This document shows positions 54,326-63,789 of a stretch of DNA of 64,000 nt, in pieces. Location of the stretch: positions 434,001-498,000 of the forward strand of contig NZ_FQWT01000002.1 in the NCBI RefSeq assembly GCF_900129755.1, given 5' to 3'. How positions within the stretch are numbered: position 1 is the stretch's first letter; the number at the start of each line of letters is the position of its first letter. Below the pieces are notes generated by a model that searched no databases, had not been told where the DNA came from, and worked only from the letters and a program-made list of their open reading frames with translations. The position numbers and the translations under genes were made by a program. Origin of the DNA: Chryseobacterium oranimense. Its GTDB lineage: Bacteria > Bacteroidota > Bacteroidia > Flavobacteriales > Weeksellaceae.

Positions 54326-55555
54326 TTAAACCAAACTGTTCTTATCCGAATAATTCAGTTTAAAGAAAATAAAAGTCATCATTGAAAAGGCAAGCAGCGA
54401 GCTTCCTCCATAGCTGAAATAAGGAAGCGGAATCCCTACAGTCGGGAAAAGCCCCATAACCATCCCTAAATTGATGGTAAAGTGCATCATCAGGATGGAA
54501 GCAAAGCAATACCCGAATACCCTGTTAAAAGTAGATTTCTGCTGTTCTGCAAGATAATAGATCCGTCCGATGAAGATCATGTAGCATAGCACCAATATTG
54601 CACTTCCTACAAATCCCCATTCTTCACCCACCGTACAGAAAATATAATCGGTTTCCTGCTCCGGAACAAATTTCCCCTGGGTTACTGATCCTTCACGGTA
54701 TCCTTTTCCTAAGAGTCCGCCGGAACCAATGGCTGTTTTTGAATATAATAAGTTGTACCCTGAGGTATCCCTGAATGCTTTTTCACCCTTATAAAGAACT
54801 TCAATTCTTTCTCTCTGGTGCTTGGGAAGCTTCTCTAAGATATAAGGTGAGCCGAAAGCCAAACCGCAAAGCAGAAGAATTGATCCCGCGATTCCCGAAA
54901 TGGAAATGACATCCCAGGACATTCTGTGGTAGTTCATAGCGATCAAAACACCTGCAATAACAACAACCACTAGCGCAACATATACAGGAGGTACGGCCAG
55001 TGAAATCAGGAAGACAGCAGCAAAAATAAATCCTACGCCAAAAAGAAGCCCATTTAGCCCTTCCCTGTATAAAGCAATAAAGAATGCTATAAACACAAGC
55101 ATAGAACCTACATCCGGAATCGCCAGAACGACTACAGCCGGAATCCCGATAATAGCCAGGGCTGTCCAGAGCGATTTTTTAACTTTCAGATTGAAATCAG
55201 GCCCGGAAACATAATTGGCCAGCATGAGAGCTGTTCCGATTTTTGCAAACTCAACCGGCTGCATCGTAAAGCTTCCGAATTTGTACCAGTTTTTCTGACC
55301 CAGGATTTCTTTCCCGAACGGAAATAGTCCTATCAATAATAAAACTCCTCCGATGTAGATAATCCCCGACATATTTTCGAAGAATTTACTTCTTCCCACA
55401 AATATAACAAGTCCTACAAATAGAGATATGCAGAAGAAAATCAATTGCTTTTCTCCTAATTTCTGATCAACACTGTAGATATTGGCAATGGCAAATATGC
55501 ACAGCAGGAAATACAGTCCAAGACCTAATTTATCTATTCCTTCTGCCCACTTCAT
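54326..55555 (-). CDS. rodA: Rod-shape glycosyltransferase RodA
   Basis: A 409-residue SEDS-family polymerase with about ten membrane helices, which makes glycan strands during elongation. The conserved segment MQPVEFAKIGTALMLANYV and the C-terminal GIPLPYFSYGGSSLLAF are characteristic. It overlaps mrdA by 4 nt (ATGA) as the last gene of the mre operon. Confidence 0.95.
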   Translation of the reverse strand: MKWAEGIDKLGLGLYFLLCIFAIANIYSVDQKLGEKQLIFFCISLFVGLVIFVGRSKFFENMSGIIYIGGVLLLIGLFPFGKEILGQKNWYKFGSFTMQPVEFAKIGTALMLANYVSGPDFNLKVKKSLWTALAIIGIPAVVVLAIPDVGSMLVFIAFFIALYREGLNGLLFGVGFIFAAVFLISLAVPPVYVALVVVVIAGVLIAMNYHRMSWDVISISGIAGSILLLCGLAFGSPYILEKLPKHQRERIEVLYKGEKAFRDTSGYNLLYSKTAIGSGGLLGKGYREGSVTQGKFVPEQETDYIFCTVGEEWGFVGSAILVLCYMIFIGRIYYLAEQQKSTFNRVFGYCFASILMMHFTINLGMVMGLFPTVGIPLPYFSYGGSSLLAFSMMTFIFFKLNYSDKNSLV

Positions 55556-57558
55556 TTCTTTATCTTTTTAGTGTTATTCTTTGTCTCTTCTTCTATTTTT
55601 TTCTGCAGCTTTGCTTTCTGCTCTTTGATAAAGTTCAGGCTGTCCTGCTTTCTTTTCAGTTTTAGAGAATCTGCTGTGGGATCTTTGTACAGTCCTTTCC
55701 GTTTCAAATCTGCAATCCACTGTCTTTTGTACTCAGGCATAAAGCTGGCACCCGTCATTTTCTTGTACAGATTTTCTCTCTTCAGATCTCCGGTGATATA
55801 CTTTTCAGCGATCACGGTGCAGGCAGGACCTGCCCATGTTGCTCCAAATCCGGCGTGTTCCATTACTGCAGCCACTACAATTCTCGGCTTGTCCGCAGGG
55901 GCGATCAAAACGAAGATCGAGTTGTCTTTTCCCTGAGGAACCTGTGCTGTACCCGTTTTGGCAAGCTGGGTAAAGTCGCTGGATTTCAGGCTTCTTGCTG
56001 TTCCTCTTAACACTACAGCTTCCATACCTTTCAGTACAGGTTCAAAGTGTTTAGGGTCTACAAGGGTTTTATGTTTTGTTTTAAATCTCGGATCAGGATT
56101 AGGTTTACCATCAATGGATTTTACGATATGAGGGGTATAGAACCATCCTTTGTTCGCAATGGCTGCCACATAATTGGCCAGCTGAAGAGGTGTTACCAGA
56201 ACGTCTCCCTGCCCCATTCCGTTAAAAATAGATCCATTCATCGTGTAGTCCGAACTCCAGTTTTTCTTTCCGCTTCTTTTTTCATAGAATTCACCTGTTG
56301 GAATTCTTCCCGGTGAACCTACGGCAATATCATTATTCAGGTATTCTCCTACTCCAAAGCTGCTCATGATTTTTTTCCATTCATTAACTCCTCTGGAAGG
56401 ATCACCCGGGTACTTATTCATGATAGCAATAAATGCATGGGAGAAGTAACAGTTACTGGAAACCTGGATCGCGGGGATAAGAGGATCTGCACCACCGTGC
56501 CCCTTAATTCGTAACCCTTTATAGAAAAAGCCTCCTCCACAAGGGAAAACCGTATTTTCATCCATTACACCCATCTGCATTCCTGCAAGGGCAGTTAACA
56601 GTTTGAACGTTGAGCCCGGAGGATAAGCTGCCTGAACGGATCTGTCAAATGTTGGCTTATTTTCGTACAACGTATCCTTTGAAAGTGCATAAAGGTTCTT
56701 GGATTTATTAGGTCCCGTAAATAAATTCGGATCAATATCCGGACCCGTTGCCAAGGTCAGGATTTCTCCGTTATTCGGATCAATGGCAACGATTGCCCCA
56801 TGTTTGTTAACCAGCATTTCTTCAGCAATTCTCTGAAGATCATAATCAATGGTTAACGTAATATCCTTACCGGTTACAACATCTTTATCAAGGGATCCGT
56901 TTTTATAGGATCCTATATTTCTAAGTTTGATATCCTTCTGGATGTATTTCATCCCTTTTATCCCTCGAAGATCCTTTTCATAGGATTTTTCAACACCGGT
57001 TTTTCCGATGAAGTCTCCGGGAAGATAATAGGTGGAATCTTTTTTAATTTCTCTTTCATTCACTTCACTGGTATATCCCAAAAGGTTACCGGAAGTTGCC
57101 ACTTCATACTGGCGCTGAGGTCTTGAAACAATACTGAACGCCGGATATTTGAAAATGATTTCCTGTACCCTGGCAATATCTTCCCTGCTGAGGTCCTTTA
57201 TAAAAGTCATTGGTGTCAGCTTGGAATAGTATTTTTCTTTTTTAATGATTTCAATCCTCTTGATAAAATCAGATTTACTGATCTGCATAAGGTTACAGAA
57301 TCCGATGGTATCAAAATCAGGTTTCATTAAAGCCTGGGTAAATGATATTTCATAGGCAGGCTGGTTCCCTACCAGAATTTTTCCATTCCTGTCGAAAACA
57401 ACTCCTCTCTGCGGGATGACGTATTCAATTTTAATGGAAGTATTCGCTGCATTTAAGGCATAACGGTCCGTAAACAGCTGTAAATAAGAAAGCCTCGCTA
57501 CAAAAATGATAGCGATGACGACAAGAGCAGAAAAGATTTTTAAATAACGTGTGTTCAA
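55552..57558 (-). CDS. mrdA: Penicillin-binding protein 2
   Basis: A 668-residue transpeptidase. N-terminal membrane anchor (FSALVVIAIIFVARLSY), a dimerisation domain, then the transpeptidase domain with the active-site motif STFK (S316 in PPGSTFKLLTAL), SSN in VSSNCYFSHAF and KTGT in LAKTGTAQVPQG. A Lys-rich C-terminal tail. It acts with RodA. Overlaps mreD by 4 nt. Confidence 0.95.
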   Translation of the reverse strand: MNTRYLKIFSALVVIAIIFVARLSYLQLFTDRYALNAANTSIKIEYVIPQRGVVFDRNGKILVGNQPAYEISFTQALMKPDFDTIGFCNLMQISKSDFIKRIEIIKKEKYYSKLTPMTFIKDLSREDIARVQEIIFKYPAFSIVSRPQRQYEVATSGNLLGYTSEVNEREIKKDSTYYLPGDFIGKTGVEKSYEKDLRGIKGMKYIQKDIKLRNIGSYKNGSLDKDVVTGKDITLTIDYDLQRIAEEMLVNKHGAIVAIDPNNGEILTLATGPDIDPNLFTGPNKSKNLYALSKDTLYENKPTFDRSVQAAYPPGSTFKLLTALAGMQMGVMDENTVFPCGGGFFYKGLRIKGHGGADPLIPAIQVSSNCYFSHAFIAIMNKYPGDPSRGVNEWKKIMSSFGVGEYLNNDIAVGSPGRIPTGEFYEKRSGKKNWSSDYTMNGSIFNGMGQGDVLVTPLQLANYVAAIANKGWFYTPHIVKSIDGKPNPDPRFKTKHKTLVDPKHFEPVLKGMEAVVLRGTARSLKSSDFTQLAKTGTAQVPQGKDNSIFVLIAPADKPRIVVAAVMEHAGFGATWAGPACTVIAEKYITGDLKRENLYKKMTGASFMPEYKRQWIADLKRKGLYKDPTADSLKLKRKQDSLNFIKEQKAKLQKKIEEETKNNTKKIKK

Positions 57559-58061
57559 ACTTTTTGTTTGATTTTAAATATTAATGCGTAAATCACTATA
57601 AATATAAAGGAAATTATACTTGTGATCACTACATTAAGTAATATTTCAAAAAAACGGCTAAATTTAAAAAATTCTATGTACTGCACTAAAAGCTGATGCA
57701 GAAAGATACTTGAAAACAGAAACAGCAAAAACTGCGCCCACTGAAGGGACTGGAAAGAGAAAAAGTCTGTGGAAGTATCTGTGGAGGTTCTGAAAATCAA
57801 TGTTCTGAAATAAGCAATAAGAGTGGTTGCAAAAGCATTGATTCCCCATGAATAAAGGAATGCATCTACAGACAGCCCTATTAAAAAGCTTAAAGCCAAA
57901 AACTGAAATTTATTTCTGAAAAATGGGTAAAACATGACAAACACCGGGTAAAGAACCGGCGTATACTTCCCGAAAATAGTAATCCTGTTGAGTACAAAAA
58001 TCTGTAATGCAACCAGGAAGATCATGATCAATATATCGGTAAATAAGGTCCTGCTAATCAT
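57555..58061 (-). CDS. mreD: Rod-shape protein MreD
   Basis: A 168-residue membrane protein with about five hydrophobic helices, e.g. MIFLVALQIFVLN at the start and SIISFIFIVIYALIF at the end. Sequence conservation in MreD is low; the position between mreC and mrdA supports the name. It overlaps mreC by 8 nt. Confidence 0.85.
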   Translation of the reverse strand: MISRTLFTDILIMIFLVALQIFVLNRITIFGKYTPVLYPVFVMFYPFFRNKFQFLALSFLIGLSVDAFLYSWGINAFATTLIAYFRTLIFRTSTDTSTDFFSFQSLQWAQFLLFLFSSIFLHQLLVQYIEFFKFSRFFEILLNVVITSIISFIFIVIYALIFKIKQKV

Positions 58062-58908
58062 TTTCTTTTTTTATCACGGTCTGTAAGGTATCCTGAATTC
58101 TCTGCACTTCAGCTTTTTTAAGGTTTTTCACAACGAATACCTTGCTTAAAGCTCCCATTTTTTCACTCAATTCCACTGAAATATCCCAGAAACCTGTTTT
58201 ATTATCTACAGAATATCCTGCGATGGTACCGATCATCACTCCTTTAGGGAAAATAGCTGATTTACCGTCTGTTACAACAGTGTCACCTACCTTAAGAGCC
58301 ACATATTTCGGAATATCTGCAAGATGCATCACTCTGGAATTATCGCCGTTCCATGTTAAAGTCCCGAAATATCCGGAGTTCTTCAGTGAAGCGTTGATCC
58401 TGATTCTATTAACACTCAGGACAGATTGCACCAAAGCGTAGCTGTCAGTAGAATTAATAACAATTCCTGCGATCCCCTTCGGTGCCATAACGCCCATCTG
58501 AGGGAAAACACCGTCTCTGCGGCCACGATTGATGGTAAAATAGTTATTTCTTCTGTTGATACTGTTGAATACGATTTCGCCGTCTACAAAAGTATAGATC
58601 TGGCCACCGCCTAATGTATCATGAACTTTTCTGAATACCGGATTCTTTGCTCCTTCTTTACCATACAGCTGGGTCATCAGGGATTTGTTCTGCGCTACCA
58701 GATCTTCATTGATCTGTTTCAGCTTCAGATAGGAAACCCCTTCGTCAATATAGCCGGAAACCCACGAATTCAAAGCGGCCGACTGGCCGGCAATCCATGA
58801 TTTCTGCATGGCGTTTTTAGAGAATATCAGAACCAGAGCAATAATCTGCAGGAATATAAAGAATACAAAAAGAGCATTCTTCGAAAATAATCTCAGCAAA
58901 AATCCCAT
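58054..58908 (-). CDS. mreC: Rod-shape protein MreC
   Basis: A 284-residue bitopic protein. An N-terminal membrane helix (NALFVFFIFLQIIALVLIF) is followed by a helical stalk and beta domain in the periplasm, with INRRNNYFTINRGRRDGVFP and VGDTVVTDGKSAIFPKGVMI. It is a scaffold for the elongation complex. It follows mreB by 28 nt. Confidence 0.93.
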   Translation of the reverse strand: MGFLLRLFSKNALFVFFIFLQIIALVLIFSKNAMQKSWIAGQSAALNSWVSGYIDEGVSYLKLKQINEDLVAQNKSLMTQLYGKEGAKNPVFRKVHDTLGGGQIYTFVDGEIVFNSINRRNNYFTINRGRRDGVFPQMGVMAPKGIAGIVINSTDSYALVQSVLSVNRIRINASLKNSGYFGTLTWNGDNSRVMHLADIPKYVALKVGDTVVTDGKSAIFPKGVMIGTIAGYSVDNKTGFWDISVELSEKMGALSKVFVVKNLKKAEVQRIQDTLQTVIKKEND

Positions 58909-58936
58909 TCAGATATATAGTCGTAAAAAGTTAAAA

Positions 58937-59962
58937 TTATTTAATTAAGAAATTGAATTTATCCATATTCTTAAGGGCAATACCTGTTCCGCGAACGACA
59001 GCTCTCAACGGATCTTCCGCAACAAATACAGGAAGACCGGTTTTTTTGTGCAGTCTGTCCGCAAGACCTCTCAATAAAGCACCTCCTCCGGCAAGATAGA
59101 TACCTGTTTTATAAATATCAGCAGCCAGTTCCGGCGGAGTAAGAGAAAGTGTTTCCATTACAGCATCTTCAATTCTGATAATAGATTTGTCCAATGCACG
59201 TGCAATTTCCTTATATCCTACCATGATTTCTTTTGGCTTCCCTGTAATAAGGTCTCTACCCTGTACCGGGATATCTTCAATATCTACATCAAGATCTTCC
59301 ACTGCAGAGCCTACTTCAATTTTAATTCTTTCAGCAGTTCTCTCTCCAATATATAAGTTGTGATGCGTTCTAAGGTAATAAGCGATATCGTTGGTAAATA
59401 CGTCTCCTGCAATTTTCACAGATTTGTCGCACACGATACCTCCTAAAGCCACTACAGCAATTTCCGTAGTACCTCCACCTATGTCGATGATCATATTTCC
59501 TTCCGGCTTCTGTACATCGATCCCGACTCCTATTGCAGCAGCCATTGGTTCGTAGATCAGCCTTACTTCTTTTGCATTAACTTTCTGAGCAGAATCTCTT
59601 ACCGCTCTTTTTTCCACTTCGGTAATCCCTGAAGGAATACAGATAACGATTCTTAACGCAGGCTGAATAAATCTCCCTTTGATTCCCGGAATTTTCTTGA
59701 TAAACTCCTTGATCATGTGCTCAGAAGCATGAAAATCCGCAATAACCCCATCTTTCAACGGACGGATTGTCTTGATATCCTCATGAGTTTTACCCTGCAT
59801 ATGCTTAGCCTGCTCACCGACGGCAATTGGTCTACCCGTAGAGCGTTCAATTGCAACAATTGACGGCTGATCTATAACAATTTTATTATTATGGATGATT
59901 AGGGTATTGGCAGTACCAAGGTCTATCGCAATTTCTTGCGTAAACATATCGAATAAACTCAT
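58937..59962 (-). CDS. mreB: Rod-shape actin homologue MreB
   Basis: A 341-residue bacterial actin that organises side-wall synthesis. The phosphate loops are visible: DLGTANTLI near the N-terminus, and IDIGGGTTEIAVVALGG. The C-terminal LAGGGALLRGLADRL and Ala/Gly-rich region also fit. Promoter box TATCTTTG on the minus strand lies 25 nt before the ATG. First gene of the mreBCD-mrdA-rodA operon. Confidence 0.97.
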   Translation of the reverse strand: MSLFDMFTQEIAIDLGTANTLIIHNNKIVIDQPSIVAIERSTGRPIAVGEQAKHMQGKTHEDIKTIRPLKDGVIADFHASEHMIKEFIKKIPGIKGRFIQPALRIVICIPSGITEVEKRAVRDSAQKVNAKEVRLIYEPMAAAIGVGIDVQKPEGNMIIDIGGGTTEIAVVALGGIVCDKSVKIAGDVFTNDIAYYLRTHHNLYIGERTAERIKIEVGSAVEDLDVDIEDIPVQGRDLITGKPKEIMVGYKEIARALDKSIIRIEDAVMETLSLTPPELAADIYKTGIYLAGGGALLRGLADRLHKKTGLPVFVAEDPLRAVVRGTGIALKNMDKFNFLIK

Positions 59963-59986
59963 ATTTTTCTCCTGATTTTAAGTTTA

Positions 59987-59994
59987 CAAAGATA
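59987..59994 (-). promoter_or_regulatory. -7 promoter box of the mre operon
   Basis: CAAAGATA on the plus strand is TATCTTTG on the minus strand. Confidence 0.65.
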
Positions 59995-60267
59995 TAAATT
60001 TAACACTACTAAAGAAATTTAACACACACATAATTTGGTTAAAATTTTATTAAAATTCACAATTGTTTATTAACTTTTGATTTAATCATTTACGAACTCT
60101 GATTTAAACCAAATTAACGGGAACACGTAAGAAGGAAGAAAAGTTAAGAAAGCGGAGAAAAGCTAAGATGCTTATTTGCTGATTTTAAGACCTATAATTT
60201 CGTTTTCCCTTTTCTTATTTGTCCCTTTTCAAGCTGATTCGCCTGCCACGCCACAATAGTTTTTCAC

Positions 60268-60289
60268 GATAATTATCATATACATTATC
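60268..60289. promoter_or_regulatory. GATAAT/ATTATC dyad upstream of hemA (possible Fur-like site)
   Basis: GATAAT (60268-60273) and ATTATC (60284-60289) are inverted, 10 nt apart, and the first is part of GATAATTATC. The pattern recalls the Fur box, and it lies just upstream of the expected -33 region of hemA. The rest of the 59963-60331 gap holds the mreB and hemA promoters and a purine-rich stretch around 60125-60170. Confidence 0.3.
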
Positions 60290-60314
60290 AGAGGAAGGTT
60301 AATGAAAAAAAACG

Positions 60315-60322
60315 TAAATTTG
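60315..60322 (+). promoter_or_regulatory. -7 promoter box of hemA
   Basis: TAAATTTG matches TAnnTTTG. It lies downstream of an in-frame ATG at 60302 and 9 nt before the ATG at 60332, which sets the start. Confidence 0.65.
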
Positions 60323-60331
60323 CGACTGCTT

Positions 60332-61606
60332 ATGTTACAGTATTCCAACATTCATCAGACATCAAATTTTGCTGTACTTTCCATTAGCTACGAAAAGGCA
60401 GATGTAGAAACGAGAGGGAAATTTGCATTCTTTGACGATAACATTAAAAATTTTGTCTCAAGAATCCATAATGTGGATTTAGGGGATGCATTTGTGGTTT
60501 CCACTTGTAACAGAACCGAGATCTATACCACTTCACCGAACTATCTTCTTGTAGCCGAAGAATACTGCAAAACAATCGGAGTGCAGCTTACTGATTTTCT
60601 TCAGTTTGCCAATATCCTTACCAAAGAAGAAGCGCTTATCCATCTGTTCAGGGTAGCTGCCGGACTTGAAAGTCAGATTATCGGGGATTTTGAGATCATC
60701 GGACAGATCAAAAAAGCATACAGCCGTTTTAAGAAAGAAAGACAGAATTCCAATCCTTACCTGGAAAGAGCCATTAATGCTGCCATCCAGATTTCAAAAA
60801 GGATTAAGAATGAAACTGGAATTTCCAACGGTGCCGCTTCTGTGTCTTATGCTGCAGTTCACTATATTTTAAACAACCAGAAAAGAATCACCGAAAAGAA
60901 CATTCTTCTCTTAGGAGTAGGTGAGATCGGACAGAACACGGTTGAAAATCTGGTAAAACATGTTTACCAGCCAAAAATTAAAATTGCCAACAGAACCCAG
61001 GAGAAAGCTGAGAAGATTTCCCAGAAATACAGCATACCTCATGTTGACTATTCTGATGTGGACCAGGAATTGAAGAATACAGATATCCTGATTGTTGCAA
61101 CAGGCGCCAAACATCCTATTATCAACAAGTCCCACTTCCCGAACGGAAAAGAAACCCTTGTGATAGATCTTTCCATTCCGCATAATGTTGAAAAGAACGT
61201 TACAGAGAATGAAAATGTAACACTGATTGATGTGGATGAGCTTTCAAAACAGATTCAGGAAACTATTCAACAGCGTGAAAAAGAAATTCCAAAAGCTGAA
61301 AAAATCATCAAAGATCTGATGAAAGAGTTCCTGGAATGGGAAAAAAAGAGAAAGCTGGCACCCAATATTCACCATTTCAAAGCCGTTCTGAAGAATATGG
61401 AACGCAATGAAATGCATAATTTTTATAAAAAAAATAAATACATAAACATCACGGACATGGAGCTTTCTGACAAAATGATCCAGAAAATCACCAACCGTTT
61501 TGCAAAATTTATCATCGACAATCCTTTAAAAGCCGAAGAAATTAGTAAATTAATGCACGAAATATTAGTTGAACAACCAAACAACGAATTCAATGAAAAG
61601 CATTAG
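60332..61606 (+). CDS. hemA: Glutamyl-tRNA reductase
   Basis: A 424-residue enzyme that reduces glutamyl-tRNA to glutamate-1-semialdehyde, the first step of the C5 heme pathway. The catalytic cysteine is C59 in VVSTCNRTEIY. The NADPH domain contains LLLGVGEIGQNTVENL. The start at 60332 follows the promoter box; an earlier in-frame ATG (60302) lies upstream of it. It overlaps hemC by 14 nt. Confidence 0.94.
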   Translation: MLQYSNIHQTSNFAVLSISYEKADVETRGKFAFFDDNIKNFVSRIHNVDLGDAFVVSTCNRTEIYTTSPNYLLVAEEYCKTIGVQLTDFLQFANILTKEEALIHLFRVAAGLESQIIGDFEIIGQIKKAYSRFKKERQNSNPYLERAINAAIQISKRIKNETGISNGAASVSYAAVHYILNNQKRITEKNILLLGVGEIGQNTVENLVKHVYQPKIKIANRTQEKAEKISQKYSIPHVDYSDVDQELKNTDILIVATGAKHPIINKSHFPNGKETLVIDLSIPHNVEKNVTENENVTLIDVDELSKQIQETIQQREKEIPKAEKIIKDLMKEFLEWEKKRKLAPNIHHFKAVLKNMERNEMHNFYKKNKYINITDMELSDKMIQKITNRFAKFIIDNPLKAEEISKLMHEILVEQPNNEFNEKH

Positions 61607-62501
61607 AATCGGAACAAGAAATTCCGCATTGGCACTTTGGCAGGCAAGAGAGGTTGCGAGGCACCTTCAAAACCGTAATTATTTAACGGAAATTGTTCCT
61701 ATTGTCTCTTCCGGCGATAAGAACCTGAATCAACCGCTTTATTCTTTGGGGATCACCGGGGTTTTTACAAGAGACCTTGATGTAGCCTTACTGAATGACG
61801 AGATCGACATCGCCGTACACTCACTGAAAGATGTACCTACACAGCTTCCACAAAATATTGAGATCATTGCCTATCTGGAAAGAGATTTTCCTCAGGATGT
61901 ATTAATAAGAAAGGAATCTGCCCGAAATAAAGAATTCCACGAGCTTAAACTGGCCACCAGCAGCCTCAGAAGAAGAGCATTCTGGTTAAAAAATTATCCT
62001 CATGCCGAATTTTCTGATATCCGCGGAAACATCCAGACCCGTCTTCAAAAACTTGAAGAAGGAGATTTTGATGCCACGATCCTGTCTCTGGCAGGAATCA
62101 AAAGAATGAAGATGGATATTGATTATGAAATGCTTCCACTGATGATTCCGGCAGCCTCCCAGGGAGTAATTGCCGTTGCAGGACATTCAGACAAAACGGA
62201 AATCAATGAGATTTTAGGTCAGATTAATCATAAGAAAACCCAGATCTGTGTAGAGATTGAAAGAAATTTTCTAAGCACACTGGAAGGCGGATGTACTGCC
62301 CCGATCGGAGCTTTTGCGGAGATCATTGAAAACCAGATCCGTTTCAAAGCAGCTCTCTGCTCTCTGGATGGAAAGAACTGCATTGCCACCGACGAGAATT
62401 TTGAATATAACGAAACTGAAAACTTCGGTGAAAAGTTTGCCAAGATTGTTCTCGAAAACGGAGGAAAAGAATTGATGACAGAAATTAAAAACTCTTACTA
62501 A
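61593..62501 (+). CDS. hemC: Hydroxymethylbilane synthase
   Basis: A 302-residue porphobilinogen deaminase, start at MKSIRIGTRNSALALWQARE. The dipyrromethane cofactor cysteine is C234 in LEGGCTAPIGAFAE. It overlaps the hemA end by 14 nt, so the pair is translationally linked. Length is typical. Confidence 0.95.
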   Translation: MKSIRIGTRNSALALWQAREVARHLQNRNYLTEIVPIVSSGDKNLNQPLYSLGITGVFTRDLDVALLNDEIDIAVHSLKDVPTQLPQNIEIIAYLERDFPQDVLIRKESARNKEFHELKLATSSLRRRAFWLKNYPHAEFSDIRGNIQTRLQKLEEGDFDATILSLAGIKRMKMDIDYEMLPLMIPAASQGVIAVAGHSDKTEINEILGQINHKKTQICVEIERNFLSTLEGGCTAPIGAFAEIIENQIRFKAALCSLDGKNCIATDENFEYNETENFGEKFAKIVLENGGKELMTEIKNSY

Positions 62502-62543
62502 GTTTTTAACCCAGCTATCCCTTTAAATTTCAACTGCAGAACA

Positions 62544-63122
62544 ATGAAAAAATCCTTTTTTTTATTCGTATTCCTGTTTTGTGTATTTATTAATGCGCAG
62601 AATAAGTTTGCGCTTCAACTTTCCAGTTCTGCTTTAAGCATAGTTGACAATACCATCAGGTACGATCCGACTTATTTTGTTATTAAATATCCTAATGGAG
62701 ATGTTCCTTCGGACAAGGGAGTCTGCACAGATGTCATCATAAGAGCATATAGAAAACTTGGGATTGACCTGCAGAAAGAAATACATGAGGATATGGCGAA
62801 AAATTTTTCAAAATATCCTAAAACATGGGGACTGAAAAAACCGGACACCAATATTGATCACAGAAGAGTTCCCAACCTTGCGGTCTTTTTTTCTAGATTT
62901 GGAAAAGTAAAATCTACTGAGACCAATCCAGCCTTGTATGTTCCCGGAGATATTGTTACATGGATTCTTCCCGGCAACCTTACGCACATTGGGATTGTAG
63001 TCAATAAAAAATCTGCGGACGGAAAAAGATTCATGGTGGTTCATAACATAGGAGGCGGACAGGTTCTGGAGGACTGTCTTTTCAAATATACCATTACAGG
63101 ACATTATCAATACCCGAAATAA
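62544..63122 (+). CDS. DUF1287 domain-containing secreted protein
   Basis: A 192-residue protein with signal peptide MKKSFFLFVFLFCVFINAQ. The DUF1287 block is present as DVPSDKGVCTDVIIRAYRKL, with the cysteine at the start of a CTDV motif and a later THIGIVVNKKS. The fold is NlpC/P60-like, so a wall-peptidase role is possible (inference). It is 42 bp after hemC and 6 bp before the amidase gene. Confidence 0.85.
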   Translation: MKKSFFLFVFLFCVFINAQNKFALQLSSSALSIVDNTIRYDPTYFVIKYPNGDVPSDKGVCTDVIIRAYRKLGIDLQKEIHEDMAKNFSKYPKTWGLKKPDTNIDHRRVPNLAVFFSRFGKVKSTETNPALYVPGDIVTWILPGNLTHIGIVVNKKSADGKRFMVVHNIGGGQVLEDCLFKYTITGHYQYPK

Positions 63123-63128
63123 GTTGCT

Positions 63129-63785
63129 ATGAAAAACATGATATGTGCTTTATTGGTATTGATGGCATGCTTTACAAAAGCCCAATCCAATGAATTAAAG
63201 ATAATCAGTAAGCCAATTGATTATTCCCGGGAAAGAATAAATTTAAGCCTGGACTATCTTAAAAGCCATTATAATATGGTACAAAATTCGCCAACCATTT
63301 CACCTAAGATAATCGTTCTGCATTATACCGCAGGGGGAACTGTTGAAACGAATTATAAATATTTTAACAGGACACAACTGGAATCTGCCCGGAATACTTT
63401 AAAGAAGCAAAGTACTTTAAATGTTTCCTCACAGTTTATTGTAGACAGGGACGGTACGGTTTACCAGCTCATGGAGCCTAACCTGTTTGCCAGACATACC
63501 ATAGGCCTTAATTATTGTGCCATCGGCATTGAGAATATAGGAAGCAAAAGCCAGCCGCTTACGGAAAAGCAGGTTTTAGCCAATGCCCAGCTGGTGAGGT
63601 ATTTAACTAAAAAATACAAGATTGAGTATCTGATAGGCCATTCGGAATATGGTGCTTTCAGAGGTTCAAAGCTTTGGAAAGAGACGGATCCGAACTATTT
63701 TACCGTAAAAGAAGATCCGGGAAAAGATTTTATGAAAAAAGTAAGACTTCTGGTCACCGATTTAGATTTAAAAGATAAACCTTAG
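63129..63785 (+). CDS. N-acetylmuramoyl-L-alanine amidase (AmpD-like)
   Basis: A 218-residue amidase_2 enzyme with signal peptide MKNMICALLVLMACFTKAQS. Zinc-site regions IIVLHYTAGGT, ARHTIGLNYCAIGIENI and the C-terminal HSEYGAFRGSK fit the family. It cuts the bond between muramic acid and L-alanine. It ends 4 nt before hemD. Confidence 0.9.
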   Translation: MKNMICALLVLMACFTKAQSNELKIISKPIDYSRERINLSLDYLKSHYNMVQNSPTISPKIIVLHYTAGGTVETNYKYFNRTQLESARNTLKKQSTLNVSSQFIVDRDGTVYQLMEPNLFARHTIGLNYCAIGIENIGSKSQPLTEKQVLANAQLVRYLTKKYKIEYLIGHSEYGAFRGSKLWKETDPNYFTVKEDPGKDFMKKVRLLVTDLDLKDKP

Positions 63786-63789
63786 CTGA

